Virus record (IMG/VR): IMGVR_UViG_3300017782_000120
Location: 1-30,403 of that record
Origin: a virus
Direction: 5' to 3' (one strand)
DNA: 30,403 bases
Shown: positions 22,773-29,787 of the stretch, in pieces
Layout of the letters: every line of letters starts with the position of its first letter
Numbering within the stretch: position 1 is the first letter of the stretch
Notes under the pieces: generated by a model
Told to the model about the DNA's origin: nothing
What the model saw: only the letters and a program-made list of their open reading frames with translations
Databases searched by the model: none
Program-made: the position numbers and the translations under genes

Positions 22773-23484
22773 ATTTAGATTGAAGCCACACGAAATTGTG
22801 GCACTCAAAAAAATGCGGGAATCCGAGGCTAGAAATGTTCTAGTCATCGGTGACCTGCACGAACCATTCTGCTTGGATGGTTACCTTGATTTTTGCCTAG
22901 AGCAATACGAATATTACAACTGCACACAAACTATCTTCATCGGGGACATAATTGACAATCATTATTCTAGTTACCACGAAACTTCAGCAGATGGTATGGG
23001 GGGGGCTGATGAGTTAGATCTAGCCACAAAGAAAATATCTAAATGGTATAAAGCCTTTTCTAAAAAGGGCACGAAAGTAATAATCGGAAATCACGATCGT
23101 ATTATAATGCGTAAGGCACAGACTTCAGCTATTCCCTCTAAATGGATTAAATCATATAAAGAAGTTTTAGGAACACCAAATTGGGATTTTGTAGAAAGAT
23201 ACGAGCAAGATGGTGTACAGTATATACACGGCGAAGGCGGAACAGCTAGAACCAAATGTCGTGCTGATATGATGAATAGCGTACAAGGTCATCTACATAC
23301 GCAATGCTATACAGAACATTATGTCGGAAAAAACTTTCGTGTCTTTGGAACTCAGGTCGGCTGCGGAATTAATCACAAATCTTATGCTATGGCATACGCT
23401 AAGTATGGCAAACGACCTGCAGTTGGTTGTGCTGTAGTACTAAACAATGGAGAAACACCTCTTAATCTTTTAATGCCTTTATAA
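22753..23484 (+). CDS. Calcineurin-like metallophosphoesterase
   Basis: Up to 243 aa. It carries the full set of two-metal phosphoesterase motifs: GDLHEP (33-38), GDIIDNH (64-70), GNHDR (112-116), HGEGG (about 155) and GHLHT (about 183). Substrate unknown: phosphodiester, phosphoprotein or nucleotide. The TTG at 22753 overlaps the previous gene by 20 bp; a TTG at 22780 just after that stop, or an ATG further in, are alternatives. GC content and codon use are higher than in the neighbours (for example a run of 8 G at 22998-23005), suggesting recent acquisition. The neighbouring 25-aa ORF overlaps its stop. Confidence 0.82.
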   Translation: MESPTNRFRLKPHEIVALKKMRESEARNVLVIGDLHEPFCLDGYLDFCLEQYEYYNCTQTIFIGDIIDNHYSSYHETSADGMGGADELDLATKKISKWYKAFSKKGTKVIIGNHDRIIMRKAQTSAIPSKWIKSYKEVLGTPNWDFVERYEQDGVQYIHGEGGTARTKCRADMMNSVQGHLHTQCYTEHYVGKNFRVFGTQVGCGINHKSYAMAYAKYGKRPAVGCAVVLNNGETPLNLLMPL

Positions 23485-23561
23485 TGAAGCTAAAAGATTC
23501 TACAAAACTTTTTTTATTTTATTTTTTTATTATAACAATAGTTTTACTCTTAGCTATTTAA
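23484..23561 (+). CDS. Very small transmembrane peptide
   Basis: 25 aa: MKLKDSTK then an unbroken hydrophobic helix (LFLFYFFIITIVLLLAI). The ATG shares a base with the previous stop (TAATG). The T-rich DNA could make such an ORF by chance, but the coupling and the positive-then-hydrophobic order argue for a real small membrane peptide. Confidence 0.35.
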   Translation: MKLKDSTKLFLFYFFIITIVLLLAI

Positions 23562-23747
23562 ACACCTCTTTTAAGCCTTTTAAGGCACTTTCATATCTTT
23601 TTAATAGTTATATATTACACAGTACACAAAGTTGCTGTATCTAGCAATTTATATTATTTGTTAATTAATATGTTTAAAGTTTGGTTTATAACTTTATTTT
23701 TTATATCTTTGTTGTGTTAATATAATTAATAACTAAAAACAAACAAA
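23562..23747. promoter_or_regulatory. Main intergenic control region
   Basis: This is the largest gene-free stretch. It divides late (upstream) from early (downstream) genes. It contains GCCTTTTAAGGC (23575-23586; GCCTT/AAGGC inverted repeat), CTTTTAAG repeated in tandem just before it, the inverted repeat TTGCT/AGCAA (23632-23636, 23643-23647), and the host-type promoter at 23680-23711. The inverted repeats are candidate operators, or a weak terminator (the first is followed by T-rich sequence). No tRNA or origin repeats (iterons) are evident. Confidence 0.5.
23680..23711 (+). promoter_or_regulatory. Host-type early promoter
   Basis: TTTG (23680-23683), 20-bp spacer, TATCTTTG (23704-23711). 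This is an exact match to the Bacteroidota primary sigma consensus TTTG-N19-21-TANNTTTG. The start point would be about 23718, leaving a 30-nt leader to the ATG at 23748. It should drive the early gene cluster. Confidence 0.85.
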
Positions 23748-24002
23748 ATGAAAACTAACTACACAATGAAAGAAGCTACAAACAAAGAAGAAGCTATTAT
23801 ATCTATATTAGATGTAATAAAAGAAAACCCTTTATGGATAAACAAAATAACAGACTCACTGTTTATTTTAGTAAAAACCATAGAAGATGAACACAAAAGA
23901 TTCCTTTTAGAAAAATCAGTAGATGAACAAGTAATTGACTTATTTGTAAAGTTAAAAACTGAATATTATAACTTTAAAGACAATACACAATGGAATTACT
24001 AG
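23748..24002 (+). CDS. Early protein of unknown function
   Basis: 84 aa, acidic and helical (EATNKEEAIISILDVIKENP, IEDEHKRFLLEKSVDEQVID). First gene after the early promoter, with an A-rich leader (ACAAACAAAATG) and no Shine-Dalgarno sequence. First-transcribed phage genes are often host-takeover or anti-defence factors, but nothing in this sequence proves that. It overlaps the next ORF by 13 bp. Confidence 0.55.
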   Translation: MKTNYTMKEATNKEEAIISILDVIKENPLWINKITDSLFILVKTIEDEHKRFLLEKSVDEQVIDLFVKLKTEYYNFKDNTQWNY

Positions 24003-24325
24003 CACAAGATTTTTACTTTGACCCAAACGGAAGATACACAACAGTATCAAAATGGAAAAGTCAACACCTGTCTTTTGATCACGACCTAAAAGAAATACCT
24101 TCAGCTATTAGAATCTTTGGAACTAAGATAGAAATTGACAGGGCATTAGATGAGTATATTAATAAAACAGAATTAACTTTAGATGAATGCTATACTTATA
24201 AAGTAGAAAAAAAAGGGTCATTTTTTTACAATGAAGAACAAAATAAAATTATTGCCAAAAAGCTCCAGCAATATAAAAAGATGTATAAGGATAAGAAAGG
24301 AGCTTTAATTTTAAACATAAACTAA
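23990..24325 (+). CDS. Early protein of unknown function
   Basis: 111 aa, mixed alpha/beta: LLAQDFYFDPNGRYTTVSKW, RIFGTKIEIDRALDEYINKT, then a basic helix (AKKLQQYKKMYKDKKGALIL). No family recognised. The stop shares a base with the next ATG (TAATG), so translation is coupled. Confidence 0.55.
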   Translation: MELLAQDFYFDPNGRYTTVSKWKSQHLSFDHDLKEIPSAIRIFGTKIEIDRALDEYINKTELTLDECYTYKVEKKGSFFYNEEQNKIIAKKLQQYKKMYKDKKGALILNIN

Positions 24326-24528
24326 TGGAACAAGAATTAATACACAAAGCAATGAACAACATAAACACCTTTCAATGTTGTGAGGGAGAATTATATTTAA
24401 GAGGTGAAGATGAATATGGTAAAGACTTTCAAGTCTGCTTTGACGCTTATGACTTTTTAAAATGGATAGATGCAGAACAGGTAGAATATATAAAAGAACA
24501 ATTAATTAAACACATACAAACAAAATGA
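24325..24528 (+). CDS. Small acidic early protein
   Basis: 67 aa, acidic: EGELYLRGEDEYGKDFQVCF, then AYDFLKWIDAEQVEYIKEQL. A strand-rich first half and a helical second half. Overlaps both neighbours by 1-4 bases. Function unknown. Confidence 0.55.
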   Translation: MEQELIHKAMNNINTFQCCEGELYLRGEDEYGKDFQVCFDAYDFLKWIDAEQVEYIKEQLIKHIQTK

Positions 24529-24827
24529 AAACAACAGTAGATAAATTTGAATTTGCAAGTTGGTTTGCAGAACATAGACCGAACAACTTTAGCCCGATAG
24601 GTAGGTTGGAATTATTTGATATGCTAGAATCTTATGAACAAGATACAGGAGAAGAAATAGAGTTTGACCCTATTGGTTTATGCTGTGAATATAGAGAATA
24701 TGAAGATATGGAAGAGTTTTGGCAAGATTATGACAAAGCAGATTACCCTGATGAAGAGTCAATTATGGATGCTACATTTTATTGGGCTTTTGAAAACGGA
24801 GATTCTTTTATAATACAACAATTTTAA
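24525..24827 (+). CDS. Strongly acidic early protein
   Basis: 100 aa with long acidic stretches: LESYEQDTGEEIEFDPIGLC, EYREYEDMEEFWQDYDKADY. The FDPIGLCCEYREY pattern occurs in small proteins of many phages. Acidity and early position would suit a DNA-mimic or anti-restriction protein, but no ArdA-type signature is clear. Overlaps its upstream neighbour by 4 bp and is followed by a 47-bp A/T-rich gap. Confidence 0.5.
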   Translation: MKTTVDKFEFASWFAEHRPNNFSPIGRLELFDMLESYEQDTGEEIEFDPIGLCCEYREYEDMEEFWQDYDKADYPDEESIMDATFYWAFENGDSFIIQQF

Positions 24828-24874
24828 AATAATTTTTGTATTTTTAACCAAATTATTAACATAAATAAATAGAT

Positions 24875-25291
24875 ATGAAAACAGAAAAGATTAAAGAAAA
24901 GTACAATCATTATGGATTAACACCCGAAGATGTTTTTAAACATCAGCACTACATCATTATCACAAGAAGTGGTATTGATAAAATACAAGCAATAGAAAAA
25001 ATAGAAATTGACTATGAAGTCATTAAATGCGAGAAAGACTTTTGTGTTGTCAAAGCTCACGCAAAGAAAGACAAATCAGATACATCAAATTATAAAATGG
25101 AAGTATCAATTCAAACATTTGGTTCAGCTTTAAAAGGTGGATTCAAAGATGGTAATTGTAATACTTGGTATGTTATGGAAATGGCAGAAAAAAGAGCAAT
25201 GTCTAGGGCAGTTTTAAAACTAACAGGCTTTTATGAGTTAGGTGTATTCGGTGAAGATGAAGCAGAAGATTTTAAAAAAAGTAATAACTAA
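24875..25291 (+). CDS. Possible single-strand annealing/recombination protein
   Basis: 138 aa. The N-terminus is beta-rich (YIIITRSGIDKIQAIEKIEI, VIKCEKDFCVVKAHAKKD); the second half has SIQTFGSALKGG, then MEMAEKRAMSRAVLKLTGFY, an amphipathic helix resembling the EKRAxxRAxLKL helix of Rad52-like annealing proteins. The SSB-like gene is 0.2 kb downstream. I infer a recombination mediator; an ERF or Sak assignment needs structure search. Confidence 0.45.
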   Translation: MKTEKIKEKYNHYGLTPEDVFKHQHYIIITRSGIDKIQAIEKIEIDYEVIKCEKDFCVVKAHAKKDKSDTSNYKMEVSIQTFGSALKGGFKDGNCNTWYVMEMAEKRAMSRAVLKLTGFYELGVFGEDEAEDFKKSNN

Positions 25292-25304
25292 TAAATAAAT
25301 AAAG

Positions 25305-25481
25305 ATGAAAAGTTATATTCCTAAAAATAGTATTAATACACCTTTGAAAAAAAACAAAAAGATAGAAAGGTTAAAAAATGAAAATGAAAGAGTTAGACAA
25401 AATAATTTACTTTTAAAATTACAAATTATAGAAGCTAAACAAAAAATAAAACAAATTAAAGAATTAATCAATAAAAAATAA
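25305..25481 (+). CDS. Small basic coiled-coil protein
   Basis: 58 aa: MKSYIPKNSINTPLKKNKK, then a leucine/isoleucine-spaced helix (IERLKNENERVRQNNLLLKL, IIEAKQKIKQIKEL). A parallel coiled-coil dimer with a basic N-terminus is likely, so it may bind DNA or act as an oligomerisation adaptor. It lies between the annealing-like and SSB-like genes with short A-rich spacers. Confidence 0.5.
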   Translation: MKSYIPKNSINTPLKKNKKIERLKNENERVRQNNLLLKLQIIEAKQKIKQIKELINKK

Positions 25482-25485
25482 AAAA

Positions 25486-25800
25486 ATGAATGTAATCGGA
25501 AAACTAACAAAAAAATTAGAATTAGAATCAGGAATAAGTAAAGCAGGAAAAGAATGGAAAAAGCAGTCTATTATTATAGAACAAACAGGAAATGACTATA
25601 ATAAAGCAGTCGTAATAAGTTTCTTTGGTGATAAGATTAAAAGTCTTAGAGATATACACGAAGGGTCAGATGTTAATGTATCTGTTTATTTATCTTCAAG
25701 AGAATTTAAAGGCAAATACTATCATAATATTGACGGATGGTTTATATCTAAGTTAGGTGAAGAAACAGTTTCACCAAATAATGATGATATGCCTTTCTAA
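25486..25800 (+). CDS. Single-stranded DNA-binding protein (DUF3127-like)
   Basis: 104 aa. An OB-fold-like series of strands: VIGKLTKKLELESGISKAGK, WKKQSIIIEQTGNDYNKAVV, ISFFGDKI, VNVSVYLSSREFKGKYYHNI, DGWFI. The C-terminus NNDDMPF is the acidic-aromatic tip by which SSB proteins recruit partners. The pattern fits DUF3127, a Bacteroidota-type SSB family. It should coat ssDNA during phage replication. The stop shares bases with the next ATG (CTAATG). Confidence 0.75.
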   Translation: MNVIGKLTKKLELESGISKAGKEWKKQSIIIEQTGNDYNKAVVISFFGDKIKSLRDIHEGSDVNVSVYLSSREFKGKYYHNIDGWFISKLGEETVSPNNDDMPF

Positions 25801-26309
25801 TGATTGAAAAAGAAAACTTTACAAATTTATGCAACCTTACTACGATAGTTTTAGGGTTGCCAAAAGATTCACTTGCTTTAAAAAGTAGAAAACAGAATCT
25901 AATGATAGGAAGATCTATTGCTAGTGTAATAAGTAGAATGGAGCGTTGTACTAAGCACGAGATAATAGCCGAAGTATTAAACAGGGATAGGACTTTAATA
26001 TATCATTATGAGAAAAAACACAAGCACAATTACGCTACTTGGTTACAATATAGAAAAGCATTTAATAAAGTCTATATTGCATATAAAAACTTTGAAAGCT
26101 CTAAAAAAGTATTTATAGATGATGATTTTTTAAAGGCTCATTTATTAAAAAATGGAGTTAAAGAAAGCCCAAAAAGTCAAGTTTTTCTTGAAGTAAAAAG
26201 TGGAACAGCAATGTGTGTTTTACAAACTTCTTATTTTGATTTTTCAAATCAATTAGAAAATGTTAAATTAGCCCTCCAAGATTATCACTATGACCTTAAA
26301 ATTATATGA
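25800..26309 (+). CDS. DnaA domain IV-like DNA-binding protein
   Basis: 169 aa. Residues 15-75 (VLGLPKDSLALKSRKQNLMI, GRSIASVISRMERCTKHEII, AEVLNRDRTLIYHYEKKH) follow the pattern of the DnaA C-terminal domain: R/K-rich helix, then a helix-turn-helix ending in a NRDRT/HxxxxH-type signature (NRDHTTVIH in DnaA). There is no AAA+ ATPase domain. The rest is unassigned. It could bind an origin, recruit or block host DnaA sites, or act as a replication regulator. It is coupled to the SSB gene and the following initiator gene. Confidence 0.6.
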   Translation: MIEKENFTNLCNLTTIVLGLPKDSLALKSRKQNLMIGRSIASVISRMERCTKHEIIAEVLNRDRTLIYHYEKKHKHNYATWLQYRKAFNKVYIAYKNFESSKKVFIDDDFLKAHLLKNGVKESPKSQVFLEVKSGTAMCVLQTSYFDFSNQLENVKLALQDYHYDLKII

Positions 26310-26932
26310 AACATTTACTAAGTAGTACAGCATTTATAGTATTAAACAAAGAATTAGCAAGGCAAGTAGGATTAAAAGCAGCGGTCTTACTTGCCGACCT
26401 AATTTCTAAAGAGGAATATTTTATTGCAAATGGTATGACAGATGGCTGGTTTTTTAACACTGAAGCGAATATACAAGATGACACAACACTTAACCCATAC
26501 CATCAAAGAAAGTGTCTTAAAACACTTAAAGACAAAGGATTAGTTGAAGTTAAGCGTAAAGGAATACCCGCTAAACAATATTTTAAAATAAATGAGGAAC
26601 AAGTCCTTCAAATTTTAAACAACTTGTCAGCTAAAAATTTAACAACTATTAATAAGAATAAAGAAATAAAAATAACTAATAAATATTTTAAAAAGCCCCA
26701 CGTTTTTGATATTAAAAATTATTGTTTAGAAAGAAATAATAATGTAGATTGTGAAGCCTTTTATGATTTTTATGAAAGTAAAGATTGGTTTGTAGGTAAG
26801 TCAAAAATGAAGGATTGGAAAGCTGCTATCAGAAATTGGGAGAGAGGTGATAAAAAGAAACCTGACAAGAAAACAATGAGTAAATTAGATTCACAATTAA
26901 GTCAATATGAACAAGCTAAAAAATTATTATGA
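26306..26932 (+). CDS. Replication initiation protein
   Basis: 208 aa. The N-terminal half (LKAAVLLADLISKEEYFIAN, GWFFNTEANIQDDTTL, HQRKCLKTLKDKGLVEVKRK) is a winged helix of the phage O/DnaD type. A linker leads to a C-terminal helical region (FYDFYESKDWFVGKSKMKDW, then KAAIRNWERGDKK) like the C-end of replisome organisers. It would bind the origin and load helicase. No helicase gene is recognisable, so host DnaB is probably used. Overlaps both neighbours by 4 bp. Confidence 0.7.
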   Translation: MKHLLSSTAFIVLNKELARQVGLKAAVLLADLISKEEYFIANGMTDGWFFNTEANIQDDTTLNPYHQRKCLKTLKDKGLVEVKRKGIPAKQYFKINEEQVLQILNNLSAKNLTTINKNKEIKITNKYFKKPHVFDIKNYCLERNNNVDCEAFYDFYESKDWFVGKSKMKDWKAAIRNWERGDKKKPDKKTMSKLDSQLSQYEQAKKLL

Positions 26933-27291
26933 AGCCACTAAAAAAAGAAACACTAGAAGATCTAACAAAAAAAGTTTTAGACTTAGTAGCCTTAACATCT
27001 GTAGAAATAGGTCACAGAACTGATGCCAAGACATTAGCTAGTTTAAGTAAAATATTTGCAACAGACTTAATACAAGAAAGAAGGTTTGGAAATATGACTT
27101 TTAATCAAATACAAGATGCGTTTAGGCTAGGAGTAAGATTTGGAAAAGATGAGCCTTTTTTAAATATTAGAACATTTTACAAATGGACATACGCACATAA
27201 AAAAGTTTTAGATGAAGCTACTTATAAAACAGAAACTTTAAAACAAAAGAATGTGCCTTATTATCAACTCCCTATAAAATTATTAAAATGA
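26929..27291 (+). CDS. Replication-associated protein of unknown function
   Basis: 120 aa, helical: KKVLDLVALTSVEIGHRTDA, MTFNQIQDAFRLGVRFGKDE, TFYKWTYAHKKVLDEATYKT. The IQDAFRLGVRFGKDE motif recurs in the replication cassettes of Bacteroidota phages; function not known to me. A helicase-loader role is a guess from position after the initiator. Confidence 0.5.
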   Translation: MKPLKKETLEDLTKKVLDLVALTSVEIGHRTDAKTLASLSKIFATDLIQERRFGNMTFNQIQDAFRLGVRFGKDEPFLNIRTFYKWTYAHKKVLDEATYKTETLKQKNVPYYQLPIKLLK

Positions 27292-27380
27292 AGATACTAA
27301 CAATGATTTGGTTATTAATTATTACAGCTTGTATATTAGAAGCATATTTTTGCACTAAGTTTGAGGATGAAGAAAACTGA
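27288..27380 (+). CDS. Tiny membrane protein
   Basis: 30 aa: a single transmembrane helix (ILTMIWLLIITACILEAYF) and an acidic end (KFEDEEN). It overlaps the previous stop (AAATGA) and the next ORF. Short and near-lipoprotein in look, but the Cys is inside the helix. Confidence is limited by length. Confidence 0.35.
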   Translation: MKILTMIWLLIITACILEAYFCTKFEDEEN

Positions 27381-27510
27381 ATTATACGACCCAGACAAGT
27401 GTAGTTTTTTTAAAATGCAATTTGGATTTGATGCACCACTAAATTATATACCAAATAACAGAAAAGAAATAAGAAATGAAAACAAAAGAAAAAGTAAAAT
27501 TTTGGCTTAA
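27367..27510 (+). CDS. Small basic protein
   Basis: 47 aa. It begins within the end of the membrane ORF and overlaps the next gene by 35 bp. KTELYDPDKCSFFKMQFGFD then a basic tail (NRKEIRNENKRKSKILA). The acid-to-basic contrast and the long overlap suggest it may be real but small; function unknown. Confidence 0.35.
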   Translation: MKKTELYDPDKCSFFKMQFGFDAPLNYIPNNRKEIRNENKRKSKILA

Positions 27511-27790
27511 ATTAGATCCTAGTTTAAAGGATTGTGATAATAGACTTTGTGCAAATATTTGGGCTAAAGAAATAACAAAAGAAAAAGGACTAGATTTGTT
27601 TAATGTAAATTCAGTAGAATTTTTAAGAATGTATGCAAAAAATGAGCTTACCTCAGCACCTAGTATAAAAAGAGCAAGAGCAAAGTTACAAGAAGAACAA
27701 CCAGAGTTTAGAGGCAAAAAATACTATTTAAGAAAAGGTAAATATCAAGATAAGTGGCGCAAAGACTTAGGCTATGAAGTCAATAAGTAA
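27476..27790 (+). CDS. Hypothetical protein of phage replication cassettes
   Basis: 104 aa: KVKFWLKLDPSLKDCDNRLC, ANIWAKEI, FLRMYAKNELTSAPSIKRAR, KLQEEQPEFRGKKYYLRKG. The RARxKLQEExPxxRG segment is a common conserved pattern of small phage replication-region proteins; function unknown. It overlaps the NinG-like gene by 17 bp. Confidence 0.55.
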   Translation: MKTKEKVKFWLKLDPSLKDCDNRLCANIWAKEITKEKGLDLFNVNSVEFLRMYAKNELTSAPSIKRARAKLQEEQPEFRGKKYYLRKGKYQDKWRKDLGYEVNK

Positions 27791-28175
27791 ACTAAAAAAA
27801 GAACTTGATAAATGGTTTAGCCTTTACATAAGGCTAAGAGATTCTCATAATGGTCTAGTACAATGTTTTACTTGCGGTTGTGTCAAACATTATAAAAAAG
27901 GAATGCAAAATGGACACTTCCAATCTAGAAGTTTTCTAGCTACTAGATTTAATGAAGAGAATTGTCAACCTCAGTGCGTGGGATGTAATATGTTTAAGCA
28001 AGGTGAACAATATAAATTTGCTTTAAATTTAGACGCTAAGTATGGAGATGGAAAAGCTGAAGAGTTACAAATTTTAGCTAAAAAAATAGTTAAGTTTACT
28101 AGAGTAGATTATGAAGAAAAAATCAGTTATTACAAAGACCTTGTTGAAAAGTTAAAAAAAGAAAAATTAATTTAG
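27774..28175 (+). CDS. ninG: NinG/Rap-like recombination nuclease
   Basis: 133 aa. Zinc-finger/HNH-like layout: CFTCGCVKHYKKGMQNGHFQ (Cys-x2-Cys and His), SRSFLATRFNEENCQPQCVG, CNMFKQGEQYKFALNL, YGDGKAEEL. These match lambda NinG, a recombination factor that helps exchange between phage and host DNA. The CxxC ... CxxC pair should bind zinc. Confidence 0.75.
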   Translation: MKSISKLKKELDKWFSLYIRLRDSHNGLVQCFTCGCVKHYKKGMQNGHFQSRSFLATRFNEENCQPQCVGCNMFKQGEQYKFALNLDAKYGDGKAEELQILAKKIVKFTRVDYEEKISYYKDLVEKLKKEKLI

Positions 28176-28183
28176 CAACCTTT

Positions 28184-28199
28184 TCTATTAGATTTGCGT
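28184..28199 (+). promoter_or_regulatory. TCTATTA-type upstream motif with TANNTTTG overlap
   Basis: TCTATTAGATTTGCGT precedes the ATG at 28200, with TCTATTA ending 9 nt before it. TAGATTTG (28189-28196) is also a perfect host -7 box, but no clear TTTG lies at the matching -33 position. It is therefore either a host promoter without -33 or a copy of the phage motif. Confidence 0.4.
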
Positions 28200-28556
28200 A
28201 TGCGCAAAACAATTTATGCAAATCAAAAACACCAACAAGCAATTGAAAATTATTTATTAATGTGTGAGGAGTTTGTAAAAGAAACCAGCACAAAAATAAG
28301 ACACAAAAATTATATTGAAGTTATTAATACAATAAAAGATTATCATAATAATTACGGTTCTGGAGCTAAAGAAAATAATTTTTGGGACTGGCTTATGATA
28401 ATACCGATTAATGTCTCTGTTGCTACTAATGGTTATTTTGCAGCTTTAGAAACTAAAGGAAACAGAGCAATAATTAGAGCATACAAGGTGGTGTTAGATG
28501 AATTATTACAAGAGACAGTAGATAAAATTGATTCAATAAAACCTGATAATGACTGA
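28200..28556 (+). CDS. Helical protein of unknown function
   Basis: 118 aa from the ATG at 28200 (a TTG at 28194 is the alternative). Helical throughout: ANQKHQQAIENYLLMCEEFV, NYIEVINTIKDYHNNYGSGA, NRAIIRAYKVVLDELLQETV. No family recognised. It ends 8 bp inside the sigma-like gene, so the two are coupled. Confidence 0.5.
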   Translation: MRKTIYANQKHQQAIENYLLMCEEFVKETSTKIRHKNYIEVINTIKDYHNNYGSGAKENNFWDWLMIIPINVSVATNGYFAALETKGNRAIIRAYKVVLDELLQETVDKIDSIKPDND

Positions 28557-29127
28557 TATATATGCACAAATAGCAAAATTGTCTGATAAGTTTAGAAAGA
28601 TGGCTTATGGACTTACAACAGATAAAAACAAAATAGATAATGCTGTACAGGAATTAATGCTTTATTTTTTACAGATGAATCAAGAAACACTTCTTTCTAT
28701 TTACGAAAAAGATGGAATACAAGGCATAACAAAATATGGGGCAGTAGCTCTCAGGAGATCTTTAACAAGTCCGAGATCAAATTTTTATTATAAATATGAA
28801 AAGTATTATACACATATTGACAGCTTTATTTATAATTGTACTAAAACTCGTAGTAATATTGATTATGTACCTAATGATTCTAATAGCAAGAATTTATATA
28901 ATCTTCCGAATGAAAAGGTAGATGATTACCAATTAAGAAAGCTACAAAAAATTGATATTGCTTTACAGGACTTAAATTGGTATGATAAAAAAGTTTTTGA
29001 GCTTTATTATTATGAAGGTAACACGCTAGATTCTTTAGCTAAAAAAACAAGTATAAGCCGTAACAGTCTTTTCACTACAATAGACAAAGTAAGAAATATA
29101 CTTAAAAAAGAATTTGCAGATGAATAG
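28549..29127 (+). CDS. Sigma-factor-like protein
   Basis: 192 aa. The N-terminal region (QIAKLSDKFRKMAYGLTTDK, IDNAVQELMLYFLQMNQETL) resembles sigma region 2. The C-terminal part (LRKLQKIDIALQDLNWYDKK, VFELYYYEGNTLDSLAKKTS, ISRNSLFTTIDKVRNILKKE) is a region 4 helix-turn-helix with the usual D/E-L-x-x-x-Y-G-T-L-xx-A-K order. A phage sigma factor could direct host RNA polymerase to the TCTATTA-type promoters of late clusters. Coupled to both neighbours by overlap. Confidence 0.68.
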   Translation: MTDIYAQIAKLSDKFRKMAYGLTTDKNKIDNAVQELMLYFLQMNQETLLSIYEKDGIQGITKYGAVALRRSLTSPRSNFYYKYEKYYTHIDSFIYNCTKTRSNIDYVPNDSNSKNLYNLPNEKVDDYQLRKLQKIDIALQDLNWYDKKVFELYYYEGNTLDSLAKKTSISRNSLFTTIDKVRNILKKEFADE

Positions 29128-29521
29128 ATTTTTCGTTCCTGACAATGTATATAAAGACAGAATAACTATTTGTAAAAGTTGTGTGTATTATTTTAAACCT
29201 ACAGGAACTTGCAAGGATTGTGGCTGTTTTATGAAAATCAAGGCACGACTTGCACCTATGGAATGCGGACAAAAGAAATGGCAAAAAACAACTGAAATAG
29301 AAACACCTGATGACTTACCAAAAGAAATAATAGATGAAATATTAGATATGTGGAAAGACTTAAAAACAGGAAGAGCAAAAGATGTAGCAGCGAAAGCAAG
29401 GATGATTGAAACTTATAACACAATTTTTGACACTAAATACAATACACGCACTAATTGCGGTTCTTGTATATCAGCTTGTTTTGATGGTATTAAAAGATTG
29501 TATAAAAAATATAGCGAATAA
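29120..29521 (+). CDS. Zinc-ribbon protein
   Basis: About 133 aa from the ATG at 29120 (one at 29114 is also in frame). The N-terminal half binds zinc: ITICKSCVYYFKPTGTCKDC, GCFMKIKARLAPMECGQKKW. The C-terminal helices (DLPKEIIDEILDMWKDLKTG) end in a second CxxC-like pattern (NCGSCISACFDG). Similar zinc-ribbon proteins sit in the early regions of other Bacteroidota phages; function unknown. Confidence 0.6.
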   Translation: MNRFFVPDNVYKDRITICKSCVYYFKPTGTCKDCGCFMKIKARLAPMECGQKKWQKTTEIETPDDLPKEIIDEILDMWKDLKTGRAKDVAAKARMIETYNTIFDTKYNTRTNCGSCISACFDGIKRLYKKYSE

Positions 29522-29535
29522 AAAAATATTAAAAA

Positions 29536-29787
29536 ATGACAAAGAAAAAAGAAATACCTTTTTATTATATAGGAAAAAAATATAAGATAGAAGCCAGAAA
29601 AGTTGTAGAGGATTTTCAAGGTGATAACTATAATTTAGGGGTGGCGCTTAGTTACTTAATGAGAGCAGGAAAAAAAGATGGCAACCCTATTGAACAAGAC
29701 ATAAGAAAAGCAATAGATCACTTGCACTTTGAACTTGATAGATTGTACAAAGAAAGTAATATTAAAACAGGAGCACTAGCACAATGA
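29536..29787 (+). CDS. DUF3310 family protein
   Basis: 83 aa: YIGKKYKIEARKVVEDFQGD, NYNLGVALSYLMRAGKKDGN, PIEQDIRKAIDHLHFELDRL. The YLxRAGKK and DxxKAxxHLHxxL pattern is DUF3310 (SaV-like), common in phage early regions and sometimes called a nucleotide kinase by homology, without proof. It overlaps the next gene by 4 bp. Confidence 0.75.
   Translation: MTKKKEIPFYYIGKKYKIEARKVVEDFQGDNYNLGVALSYLMRAGKKDGNPIEQDIRKAIDHLHFELDRLYKESNIKTGALAQ

Noticed and set aside
23505-23535. T-rich stretch as a rho-independent terminator
   Set aside because: No stable stem precedes it and it lies inside a small hydrophobic ORF.
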